29,581 nucleotides of DNA. Source: a virus. The notes beneath the pieces are model-generated. The model was not told the DNA's origin. It saw only the letters and a list, made by a program, of their open reading frames with translations, and did not search any database. Position 1 is the stretch's first letter, and every line of letters starts with the position of its first letter. Where the stretch lies: IMG/VR virus record IMGVR_UViG_3300005613_000309, positions 1 to 29,581 of that record. The stretch is one strand, 5' to 3'. Both the position numbers and the translations under genes were made by a program. Shown here in pieces: positions 17,313 through 23,510 of the stretch.

Positions 17313-18266
17313 ATGGCAACATTAAATTTAGGAAGTTTAACAAAATATACAGACCAATTATCTGGAATTTTATTAAAAGAAGCAGTTTTAGTTGGAAATA
17401 CTTTTGATTACATTTCAGTTCAATCTGGAATTAAATTCGCAGATAGTATTAATATACTAAACAATACATTAACAGCAGTAGCTGGTGGATGTGGCGCAAT
17501 ATCACCAACGGGTTCAACAACTCTTACACAAAGAAATATTACGGTATGTCCAATTAAAATAGAGGAGAGCATCTGTGTAGATGAATTTGAACAGTATTGG
17601 ATTGGACAATTAGCAAAAGAAGGTTCTTACAACGAATTCGCACCAGAAGCATTTAACCAATTATACTTAGCTAATAAAGTTGAAAAAGTAGGACAATTAG
17701 TAGAAGACCTTTTCTGGAAAGGCGACACAGGTGGTAATTATGGTTCAGGTAATTTATTATTATGTGATGGAATTTTAGAAATTCTTGAAAACACATCAGC
17801 AACATCTTCAGTAATCAGCACAACTTATTCAGGAGCATTCACAACAGCGAACGCATTAGACATCGTTGATGATATGATTTCTTTAATACCTAATGATGTA
17901 TTAGATACAAATGATTTAACGCTTTTTGTTTCACATACAAACTTTAGAGTGTTGATGAATGCTTTAAGAAACAATAACTATTTCTTTGGATATGATGGAG
18001 TTCAAGGACACACTTGGGTTTTAGATAATTATACTAACACTAATGTTAGAATTGTAGCAACAAGAGGTCTTAACGGAAGAAACGAAGCGGTTTTAACACC
18101 AGCTTCTAACTTATTCTTTGGAACAGATAGCTTTGGTGAAGCAAGAAATGGAGATGGGTTCCAATTCTGGTATGATATTAGAGACAACATTACTTACTTT
18201 AGAGCTAAGTTAAAAGTTGGTGCTCAAGTAGCATTTCCACAATATGTAGTTATTAAAAACTCATAA
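17313..18266 (+). CDS. Major capsid protein
   Basis: The 317-residue protein starts ATLNLGSLTKYTDQLSGILLKEAVL and contains CPIKIEESICVDEFEQYW, VEDLFWKGDT and a C-terminal FRAKLKVGAQVAFPQYVV. This is the pattern of HK97-fold major capsid proteins in Bacteroidota siphophages. Its place right after protease and scaffold and its own promoter fit. Codon choice here includes more C-ending codons (AAC, TTC, GAC) than in neighbouring genes, as for a highly expressed gene. The structured hairpin at 18278-18320 separates it from the tail-tube gene. Confidence 0.88.
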   Translation: MATLNLGSLTKYTDQLSGILLKEAVLVGNTFDYISVQSGIKFADSINILNNTLTAVAGGCGAISPTGSTTLTQRNITVCPIKIEESICVDEFEQYWIGQLAKEGSYNEFAPEAFNQLYLANKVEKVGQLVEDLFWKGDTGGNYGSGNLLLCDGILEILENTSATSSVISTTYSGAFTTANALDIVDDMISLIPNDVLDTNDLTLFVSHTNFRVLMNALRNNNYFFGYDGVQGHTWVLDNYTNTNVRIVATRGLNGRNEAVLTPASNLFFGTDSFGEARNGDGFQFWYDIRDNITYFRAKLKVGAQVAFPQYVVIKNS

Positions 18267-18277
18267 TAATTAAATTA

Positions 18278-18320
18278 AAGTTAATTGGGGTGAAACGCTG
18301 AGGACTAGCCCCTTTAACTT
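18278..18320 (+). other. GC-rich stem-loop between capsid and tail-tube genes
   Basis: AAGTTAA (18278-18284) pairs with TTAACTT (18314-18320) and GGGG (18287-18290) with CCCC (18309-18312), with a small asymmetric internal loop. The 18-base apical loop TGAAACGCTGAGGACTAG is far richer in G and C than the surroundings. No T-run follows on either strand, so it is not an ordinary terminator. It ends 21 nt before the ATG of the tail-tube gene. It may act in mRNA processing, stability or translation control. Confidence 0.65.
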
Positions 18321-18341
18321 ACAAAAAAAAATATTAAAAAA

Positions 18342-18857
18342 ATGGCATGTGTATTAACAACAGGATATACTTTAGGATGTAGAGACAACATCGGTGGAGT
18401 TCAAGCCGTATATATAGGTGAATATAATGGGGATGACCTTACATATTCATTAACAGCATCAAATGTAATAGACGCTTTCGGTGGAGCAACTGTATCATTC
18501 TATACATTTGAACAAGAAATAGAAACTGGTTCATATACAGAAAATGGTGTTTTTTCTACAGAAAACGGAACTTCTTTTTATGAACAAACTTTAACAATAT
18601 CTTTACATAAATTAGATGCTGCTTTAAGAAATCAGATTTTAGTTTTAGGTCAAGGTAAGTGGAGAATTATTGTAAAAGACCAGAGAGGTTTATATCACCT
18701 TATTGGTTATCAAAACCCAGTAAGAGTTTCGGCATCAACACCTGGAGTTGGAAAAGCTTATGGGGACCTTAATGGTGCTGTAATTACTTTTTTAGGAAAA
18801 GAACCTGAACCAGCGCATATAGTAGCAACGGCGGCAGCTTTAAGTGTTATTGTTTAA
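18342..18857 (+). CDS. Major tail (tube) protein
   Basis: The 171-residue protein begins ACVLTTGYTLGCRDNIGGV and includes ENGTSFYEQTLTISLHKLDA, LRNQILVLGQGKWRIIVKDQ and YGDLNGAVITFLGKEPEPAH. This closely follows the tail-tube proteins of Bacteroidota siphophages that I recall. Many copies polymerise into the tail tube around the tape measure. It shares a transcription unit with the major capsid gene and is followed by a strong terminator, fitting two abundant virion proteins made together. Confidence 0.82.
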   Translation: MACVLTTGYTLGCRDNIGGVQAVYIGEYNGDDLTYSLTASNVIDAFGGATVSFYTFEQEIETGSYTENGVFSTENGTSFYEQTLTISLHKLDAALRNQILVLGQGKWRIIVKDQRGLYHLIGYQNPVRVSASTPGVGKAYGDLNGAVITFLGKEPEPAHIVATAAALSVIV

Positions 18858-18864
18858 ATAACAC

Positions 18865-18891
18865 TTATATTTATATTTATATTTATATTTA
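18865..18891. repeat. TTATAT short tandem repeat
   Basis: Four and a half copies of the hexamer TTATAT lie just after the tail-tube stop and before the terminator. Low-complexity AT sequence; no function visible. Confidence 0.8.
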
Positions 18892-18932
18892 AATAAAAAA
18901 AAAGGTTTTTCATATTCTTCTATCCTTTTTAT

Positions 18933-18962
18933 CCCTATCGTCCTGATGGGGTTTTTTTTTAT
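18933..18962 (+). terminator. Rho-independent terminator after the capsid/tail-tube genes
   Basis: CCCTATC (18933-18939) pairs with GATGGGG (18945-18951), including one G-T pair, around the 5-base loop GTCCT. A run of nine T follows directly. It is the clearest intrinsic terminator in the window and ends 7 nt before the next class I promoter, so transcription stops and restarts here. Confidence 0.88.
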
Positions 18963-18968
18963 TTAAGT

Positions 18969-18999
18969 TTAGAAAAAATACAAAAATGTCTATTATATA
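18969..18999 (+). promoter_or_regulatory. Phage promoter-like motif (class I) before the portal unit
   Basis: TTAGAAAA with TCTATTATATA beginning exactly 20 nt after it, 15 nt upstream of ATG 19014 and directly after the terminator. It should drive the unit from 19014 through the portal to the holin-like gene. Confidence 0.68.
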
Positions 19000-19013
19000 A
19001 AAAAGATTTTATT

Positions 19014-19271
19014 ATGAATATAAAATTAAAAAAACAATATATCAACACAGAAATATATGTTCCATTTGAAAATAGAAATATATTAGGTAAATTTATTGAT
19101 GCAAGATTATATGTGTATATGTATAAAAAATACCCAGATTTTTTTGATTTAACATGTGATAGATGTTTAGAAACAAAATGTAAATGTAAAAAAAATAAAC
19201 AAACTGATGATATATATATCAACAACGCAAAGTCAAAAAGTGGTTCTGACTTTATCGGAGAAGGTAAGTAA
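19014..19271 (+). CDS. Small Cys-containing protein of the head module
   Basis: An 85-residue basic protein, MNIKLKKQYINTEIYVPFENRN, with a C-terminal Cys cluster, CDRCLETKCKCKK, that could bind a metal ion. Small proteins with the same IKLKKQYI start occur beside head-tail genes in Bacteroidota phages as I recall, with no known role. It is the first gene after a promoter and overlaps the next gene by 65 nt. That long overlap suggests either coupling or a later start for the next gene. Confidence 0.65.
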   Translation: MNIKLKKQYINTEIYVPFENRNILGKFIDARLYVYMYKKYPDFFDLTCDRCLETKCKCKKNKQTDDIYINNAKSKSGSDFIGEGK

Positions 19272-19608
19272 TCCAATTAATCCACATTATACTTGGACTT
19301 TATCTAACAGAGATACTTTAATTACAGCTACAATATCACCTGATAATTTTTCAATATCGCCTTACTATGATGCCTTTACACTTTCAATAGGAACCGCAGT
19401 TAGTTTAACTTCATCTGTGGTGGTTAATTTAACAGCGGGTGAATATCATTATCAAGTTTATGAAATGCCGACGGCATATGACTTAAATATACAAAATGCA
19501 ATAGGTTTAGTTGAAACTGGTTTATTAATGGTTACTGGAACATCAACACCATTTATATCATTTACATCATCAGAAGGATTTACATTTACATCTTTTGAAA
19601 ACTATTAA
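19207..19608 (+). CDS. Predicted beta-sandwich structural protein
   Basis: The 133-residue protein begins IYISTTQSQKVVLTLSEKV and continues as alternating beta strands (TWTLSNRDTLITATISPDN, GEYHYQVYE, ETGLLMVTG). The layout resembles small immunoglobulin-like structural proteins encoded beside the portal in Bacteroidota phages. YQVYE and VETGLLMV are typical of that family by my recollection. The ATG at 19207 is inside the preceding gene, but the first 16 residues fit the family, so I keep it. Virion location is inferred. Confidence 0.6.
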   Translation: MIYISTTQSQKVVLTLSEKVSNPINPHYTWTLSNRDTLITATISPDNFSISPYYDAFTLSIGTAVSLTSSVVVNLTAGEYHYQVYEMPTAYDLNIQNAIGLVETGLLMVTGTSTPFISFTSSEGFTFTSFENY

Positions 19609-19625
19609 AAAATAAAATAAAATAA

Positions 19626-20750
19626 ATGGAAAAAGAAGACAAAAATAAAATACAATTTTTAATTCAAAACTTTAGTTCGTCTAACGCGCCTCAATATGTA
19701 GAAAAAGTATCAAGAGCTGGTTATATATTTTATGGAGAGGATAATTTATATCCAGATTATTTAATTTCATTAATGAATAGAAGTGCTAAACACAATGCTA
19801 TTCTTAAAAGAAAGGCAATGATGATTGGTGGAAATGGATGGAATTTAGATGGATTAGATGGAATAGCAAATCAATTTATAGCAAATCCTTATAATGAATT
19901 ATCATTAAATGATATAGTTTTTAGAACATCATATGATTTAGAATTATTTGGAGCATTCGCCATAGAAATAATTTATTCAAAAGATAGAACTAAAATAGCA
20001 GAGATTAATTATTTACCAGCAAATAAAATAAGAGTTTCTGATTGTAAAAAATATATTTATTATTCAGATGACTGGTCAAATACTAGAAAATATACACCAG
20101 TTAAAAAACCAATTTATAATCCTAAAAATCCAATAGCATCACAAATACTTTATATTAAAGAATATAGACCAGGTTCTGAAACTTACGGACAACCAGAATA
20201 TCTACCATGTGTAAATTATATTGATTTAGAATATTCAATTTCTTTATTTCATAAAAATCAAGTTGATAATGGCTTCGCACCATCTATGACTATTACATTT
20301 AATAATGGTATTCCTTCTGATGATGAAATGCGTAATGTTATTAGACAATTACAAACAGATTATGAAGGAGCTACAAAGGCGGGTAAAGTTATGTTTTTAT
20401 TCGCAGATGGTAAAGATAGTGCCCCTGAAATTACACCAGTTCAATTGGGTGATACAGATGAAAGGTTTATTGAATTAAATAAAGAAATTACACAAGGTAT
20501 TTTAACAGGACATTCTGTAACAAATCCTGGTATATTCGGTGTGAATACACCAGGAGAAATGGGTCAAAAAAGTATTATATTGGAAAGTTTAGAGATGTTC
20601 CAATCAATGTATATAAATCCAAAACAACAATTAGTAGAAGCAGTTTATAATAAATTATTAAGATTTAATAATTCTTCTACAAAATTAGTGTTAAATAAAT
20701 ATAAATTAGATATAGAAAAAATAACTGAAGGCGATGGCGATGGATTATAA
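19626..20750 (+). CDS. Portal protein
   Basis: The 374-residue protein has features of PBSX/HK97-type portals: YGEDNLYPDYLISLMNRSAKH (~36-56), AMMIGGNGW, a central FRTSYDLELFGAFAIEIIY, YLPANKIRVSD, a helical stem region (SIILESLEMFQSMYINPKQQ) and a C-terminal wing. It would form the ring through which DNA passes and to which terminase docks. The portal normally follows terL; here it is about 17 kb away and downstream of the capsid gene. It overlaps the connector gene by 17 nt. Confidence 0.83.
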   Translation: MEKEDKNKIQFLIQNFSSSNAPQYVEKVSRAGYIFYGEDNLYPDYLISLMNRSAKHNAILKRKAMMIGGNGWNLDGLDGIANQFIANPYNELSLNDIVFRTSYDLELFGAFAIEIIYSKDRTKIAEINYLPANKIRVSDCKKYIYYSDDWSNTRKYTPVKKPIYNPKNPIASQILYIKEYRPGSETYGQPEYLPCVNYIDLEYSISLFHKNQVDNGFAPSMTITFNNGIPSDDEMRNVIRQLQTDYEGATKAGKVMFLFADGKDSAPEITPVQLGDTDERFIELNKEITQGILTGHSVTNPGIFGVNTPGEMGQKSIILESLEMFQSMYINPKQQLVEAVYNKLLRFNNSSTKLVLNKYKLDIEKITEGDGDGL

Positions 20751-21303
20751 ATTATTCATAACAAGTAATTATGTGTTTAAAATGAGTGTTATTGAAAGCA
20801 ATGTTGATGTTGATTTGATACAAAAATTCATTTGGAAAGCACAAGACCTTAATATACAATCAGTATTAGGTCAAAATTTATATCAAAAATTGATAAATGA
20901 CTGTCCGAATTTCACAGGTTTTTATCAACAGCTGATGATACAATATGTTCAACCAGCATTATGTGAATGGGTTGTATATCATTCACTACCATTTATAAAC
21001 TTTAGATTAACAAATAAAGCTGTAAGTCAAAAGTCATCTGATAATTCACAACCTACAGCAACAGATGATATAAAGTGGTTAAGAGACCAAGTTAGAAATA
21101 ATGCTGAATTTTATAATGAAAGAACTAGAGATTTTATTAAAAACAATCCAACAGAATTTCCAGAGTTTTATCAAAATTCACTTTCATTTGAGATTAAACC
21201 AAATAAATCAAATTATTTTTCAGGTATTGCTACAACAGGTAGAAAGTTTAAAGGTCCATTACCTCCACTTGGTAACATAGACCCATGTGAGTTCTGTGAT
21301 TAA
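20734..21303 (+). CDS. Head-tail connector (DUF6712-like)
   Basis: A 189-residue helical protein: LFITSNYVFKMSVIESNVD, then IWKAQDLNIQSVLGQNLYQKL, YVQPALCEWVVYHSLPFINFRLTNKAV and a C-terminal Pro-rich CEFCD. It matches the head-tail connector family that follows portals in Bacteroidota phages. It would attach under the portal ring. It overlaps the portal gene and is followed by the small membrane-protein genes. Confidence 0.72.
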   Translation: MAMDYKLFITSNYVFKMSVIESNVDVDLIQKFIWKAQDLNIQSVLGQNLYQKLINDCPNFTGFYQQLMIQYVQPALCEWVVYHSLPFINFRLTNKAVSQKSSDNSQPTATDDIKWLRDQVRNNAEFYNERTRDFIKNNPTEFPEFYQNSLSFEIKPNKSNYFSGIATTGRKFKGPLPPLGNIDPCEFCD

Positions 21304-21317
21304 AAAATATAATTCAT

Positions 21318-21443
21318 ATGAATAAGAAGAAAAGAGGAAACTACAAAACTAAAAATGTTATACTATTATCTAAAATCATTAAGGATGATAAATTAGAAGA
21401 AGATAAAGATAAAAAAGATAAAGATAAAAATGGAAATGATTAA
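21318..21443 (+). CDS. Small very basic/acidic charged protein
   Basis: A 41-codon frame from ATG 21318 to TAA 21443: a basic start (NKKKRGNYKTKNVI) and a Lys/Asp-rich tail (EEDKDKKDKDKNGND). It has an A-rich leader, fills the gap after the connector and overlaps the next gene by 14 nt, the same linkage as other pairs here. Function unknown; low complexity makes the call uncertain. Confidence 0.45.
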   Translation: MNKKKRGNYKTKNVILLSKIIKDDKLEEDKDKKDKDKNGND

Positions 21444-21693
21444 TTTATTAACTTTAATTGGTGCAGTAATGTTAGGTATAATAACATTTTTTCTAAAAAG
21501 AACAATGGATGAACTTAAAGAGGTTAAAGATGTGGCATACACGGCTAAAAATGATTTAAATGTATTGAAGAATGACTATATAAATAAGTATGAGCATTTA
21601 ACAGAAAAATTTGATACTTTATGTGAAAGTGTTAGAGACCTTACAAAAGAGATAAAAGAACTTAATAAAGAATTAAATAAAAAAAAAGATTAA
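21430..21693 (+). CDS. Membrane-anchored coiled-coil protein (holin/lysis-associated candidate)
   Basis: An 87-residue protein with one N-terminal membrane segment (~5-22, LLTLIGAVMLGIITFFL). A long helical coiled coil follows (MDELKEVKDVAYTAKNDLNVL and VRDLTKEIKELNKELNKKKD). Such short anchored coils sit near holins at the end of head genes in many phages. It could help lysis or membrane-associated assembly. No lysin motif is present. Confidence 0.6.
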   Translation: MEMINLLTLIGAVMLGIITFFLKRTMDELKEVKDVAYTAKNDLNVLKNDYINKYEHLTEKFDTLCESVRDLTKEIKELNKELNKKKD

Positions 21694-21696
21694 TCT

Positions 21697-21873
21697 ATGA
21701 AGAGAATTTACAAAGAAGGATTGATAACAACAATATTAGGATTAGGAATAATAATTTTTTCAGGAGCATTAATATGGACAGGTAAATCTGATGCTTCAAG
21801 TCTTAGTGGATGGCTTGCTTTAGGTATTTTATTTTTAAGAAGTAAAGATAGTTTAATTGGACTTGGGAATTAA
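21697..21873 (+). CDS. Small two-helix membrane protein (holin-like)
   Basis: A 58-residue frame from ATG 21697 to TAA 21873. Two hydrophobic helices (~8-28, LITTILGLGIIIFSGALIW; ~39-51, LSGWLALGILFLR) are joined by a short polar turn, ending RSKDSLIGLGN. Small proteins with this RSKDSLIGL ending are common in Bacteroidota phages in my recollection and are usually called holin-like. It starts three bases after the previous stop and ends the rightward head unit, where it faces the convergent minus-strand nuclease gene. Confidence 0.62.
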   Translation: MKRIYKEGLITTILGLGIIIFSGALIWTGKSDASSLSGWLALGILFLRSKDSLIGLGN

Positions 21874-21913
21874 CACATCTATATTAAGGATAAAATATTC
21901 TTAACTAAAGAGA

Positions 21914-22408
21914 TTAAACTTTTATATTCCAACATTTAAGTTTAGGTATTTTATATAACTTAAACAAATGTTTATATTTATATCTATTTATTAAATAACC
22001 TTTAACTTTTCCAGCATCACCACTCTGTGTGGTATATCTAAAATATTCTTGATTAGTTATTAATAATTCTTTAAGTTTTTTAACTGAAATCAGGTAAGCT
22101 TCTTCAAAATCAGGTAAAAAATAAACAAAAACATCAGCTTCAGTTCTTGAAATACCAGAAGGTTTATTATTACAACTAGTTTCAATAAACATATTATTTG
22201 TTTTAACACCTTTAAAATGTTCATATCTATCAGTTTTAACTTCAAAAGTAATCCTCTTACAATATATCTCACTTATAATATCATATTTATAATCATTATT
22301 AAAACCAATTATATCAAAATTCTTTGTTTCTTTTAAGTAGAAAGCAAATACTCTTTCACCTAATTCGCCATCTTTCAGGTCTTTCTTAAACTTTTCGTAA
22401 TAATCCAT
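21914..22408 (-). CDS. PD-(D/E)XK-type nuclease
   Basis: The 164-residue protein has the layout of a PD-(D/E)XK endonuclease. An N-terminal helix has GELGERVFAFYL (E15/E18). KYDIISE gives the active-site Asp (D43), and TFEVKTDRYEHF gives the E-x-K pair (E56, K58). The following NNMFIETSCNNKPSGISRTEADVFVYF is typical of small RecB-like or Holliday-junction-resolvase-like phage nucleases. Likely roles are in phage DNA recombination, replication or degradation of host DNA. It is transcribed leftward behind a promoter element shared with 24530-24577. Confidence 0.7.
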   Translation of the reverse strand: MDYYEKFKKDLKDGELGERVFAFYLKETKNFDIIGFNNDYKYDIISEIYCKRITFEVKTDRYEHFKGVKTNNMFIETSCNNKPSGISRTEADVFVYFLPDFEEAYLISVKKLKELLITNQEYFRYTTQSGDAGKVKGYLINRYKYKHLFKLYKIPKLKCWNIKV

Positions 22409-22436
22409 AAACTTTTATCTTTTTTTTTATATAACT

Positions 22437-22484
22437 TATATATAAATGTAAAAAATTAACTTTTTATAAAGGTGGATTTTTTAT
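22437..22484 (-). promoter_or_regulatory. Class II promoter/operator before the nuclease gene
   Basis: On the minus strand, ATAAAAAATCCACCTTT (22484-22468) is followed 18 nt later by ACATTTATATATA (22449-22437), about 30 nt before the ATG. The same 17-nt element and a similar ACATAATATATA box precede the gene at 24603. I infer a shared promoter with an operator or activator site. Confidence 0.55.
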
Positions 22485-22494
22485 GGTGCTTTAG

Positions 22495-23193
22495 TTAAGA
22501 ATATTTTATCCTTAATATAGATGTGTTAAATTCTATATTATTTTCAATAAATACAGATTTTATTTTTTCAACAAAAGTATTAGCTTGAGGTGTTCCTTTT
22601 TTATATGGAACTTGTTTAGGTAATAATTTTCTAGTGAAACCATCATTACTTTTTAACCAGAAAACATATTCATCAAATGAATAAGAACCAAAATGATTAT
22701 ATCTTTTATAACCATCAATATATCCAGATGTAATAGCTTGGTCTATTACATATATTTCTTCATCAATAACTACAGGTGGTTTTTGTATAGATATTAATTG
22801 AGCCTGCCTTATTGGTGTTTTTCTTATTGGTTGAGTTATTGGTTTTTCAATAACTATTTGACGGACAAATACCATATCATTTACTCTTTTTTCTATACGA
22901 TTAAGTCGTCCAATTAAATCAGCACAACATTTCATAAAGAAATTATAAAGTAAATTATATTGATTAAATAATTGATTAAAATTATTATCATTTTTAGATT
23001 GATAAATTTGTATAAAATCATATACATTCATAACAAGTTCATTTAGTGAAACAAGATGAGGTCCAATATAAACCATTAACTCTTCATAATCTATTTGAGG
23101 TGATTGGTTTATAATTTGACTTATAGTAGAGCAATAACCATTTACTTCAACACTTATACTATCATCTTGGATGCAATTATTTCTAACAATCAT
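22495..23193 (-). CDS. Unknown protein, 232 residues
   Basis: I do not recognise this protein. The N-terminal ~110 residues are helical and hydrophobic in pattern (SQIINQSPQIDYEELMVYI, LVMNVYDFIQIYQSK, LYNFFMKCCADLIGRLNRIEKRV). A Pro/Gln linker follows (~115-140, EKPITQPIRKTPIRQAQLIS), then a mixed C-terminal domain (IDEEIYVIDQAITSGYIDGY, FDEYVFWLKSNDGFTRKLLP). No membrane segment or catalytic motif is clear. It is the only gene on the minus strand with a class I promoter, so it should be expressed with the structural genes. The linker between helical and mixed domains would suit an adaptor or DNA-binding protein. Confidence 0.6.
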   Translation of the reverse strand: MIVRNNCIQDDSISVEVNGYCSTISQIINQSPQIDYEELMVYIGPHLVSLNELVMNVYDFIQIYQSKNDNNFNQLFNQYNLLYNFFMKCCADLIGRLNRIEKRVNDMVFVRQIVIEKPITQPIRKTPIRQAQLISIQKPPVVIDEEIYVIDQAITSGYIDGYKRYNHFGSYSFDEYVFWLKSNDGFTRKLLPKQVPYKKGTPQANTFVEKIKSVFIENNIEFNTSILRIKYS

Positions 23194-23208
23194 ATTCTTT
23201 CTTTTTTT

Positions 23209-23239
23209 TATATAATAGATAAATTAGTAATTTTTCTAA
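23209..23239 (-). promoter_or_regulatory. Phage promoter-like motif (class I) on the minus strand
   Basis: Reading the minus strand from 23239: TTAGAAAA, with TCTATTATATA beginning exactly 20 nt later (23219-23209), 16 nt before the ATG at 23193. Its presence in the opposite orientation, still pointing at a gene, is strong support that the motif is a promoter. Confidence 0.7.
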
Positions 23240-23259
23240 ATATAATAAATTAGTTTATC

Positions 23260-23288
23260 AAAGTAAGAAACAGATGTATGATATATAT
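23260..23288 (+). repeat. 29-bp dispersed repeat, copy 2
   Basis: Identical to 2338-2366 over 29 bases, same orientation, also leading into AT-only sequence. It includes one TAAGAAAC unit (23264-23271), the same 8-mer found at 23443 and 23466. Confidence 0.85.
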
Positions 23289-23351
23289 ATAATATAATAT
23301 AATATTTATAAAATAAAAATCATTAACCTTAACGAAAATTTTGAAATGGTG

Positions 23352-23372
23352 TATTGTCTGCAAAAGACAATA
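23352..23372. other. Perfect 8-bp hairpin in the control region
   Basis: TATTGTCT and AGACAATA are exact inverted repeats around the 5-base loop GCAAA. No T-run follows, so it is not a terminator. It could be an operator, an origin hairpin or an RNA stem in the polymerase leader. Confidence 0.7.
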
Positions 23373-23442
23373 ATAAAAACATTTGTTATTTATTATGATA
23401 AACTTTTTTTAATTTATTTTATATAAAAGACAAAAGGGGAAG

Positions 23443-23492
23443 TAAGAAACTTTATATATAGAATATAAGAAACTTAATTAAAAGTCAGAAAC
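23443..23492 (+). repeat. Iteron-like direct repeats TAAGAAAC
   Basis: TAAGAAAC lies at 23443-23450 and 23466-23473 and a variant, TCAGAAAC, at 23485-23492, spaced 23 and 19 nt apart (about two helical turns). A fourth copy is in the 29-bp repeat at 23264 and a fifth at 2342. Regular spacing suggests sites for a protein binding one face of the DNA. Confidence 0.5.
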
Positions 23493-23510
23493 ATTAAAAA
23501 AATAAAGAAT

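Larger units (their letters stand above)
23194..23510. other. Divergent non-coding control region (candidate origin)
   Basis: This 317-bp region is the longest non-coding stretch. It holds a leftward class I promoter, the second copy of a 29-bp repeat, a pure AT tract (about 23281-23310), a perfect hairpin (23352-23372) and spaced TAAGAAAC repeats (23443-23492). It is followed by the polymerase-like gene. The mix of AT-rich DNA, a hairpin and direct repeats beside a replication gene fits an origin, but could equally be a control region for early transcription. Confidence 0.5.

Noticed and set aside
18278-18320. TPP riboswitch or hammerhead-like ribozyme
   Set aside because: GGGGTG and GCTGAG recall TPP elements, and CTGAGGA and GAAAC recall hammerhead cores, but the remaining conserved helices and motifs are missing and only one base separates the two hammerhead-like boxes.
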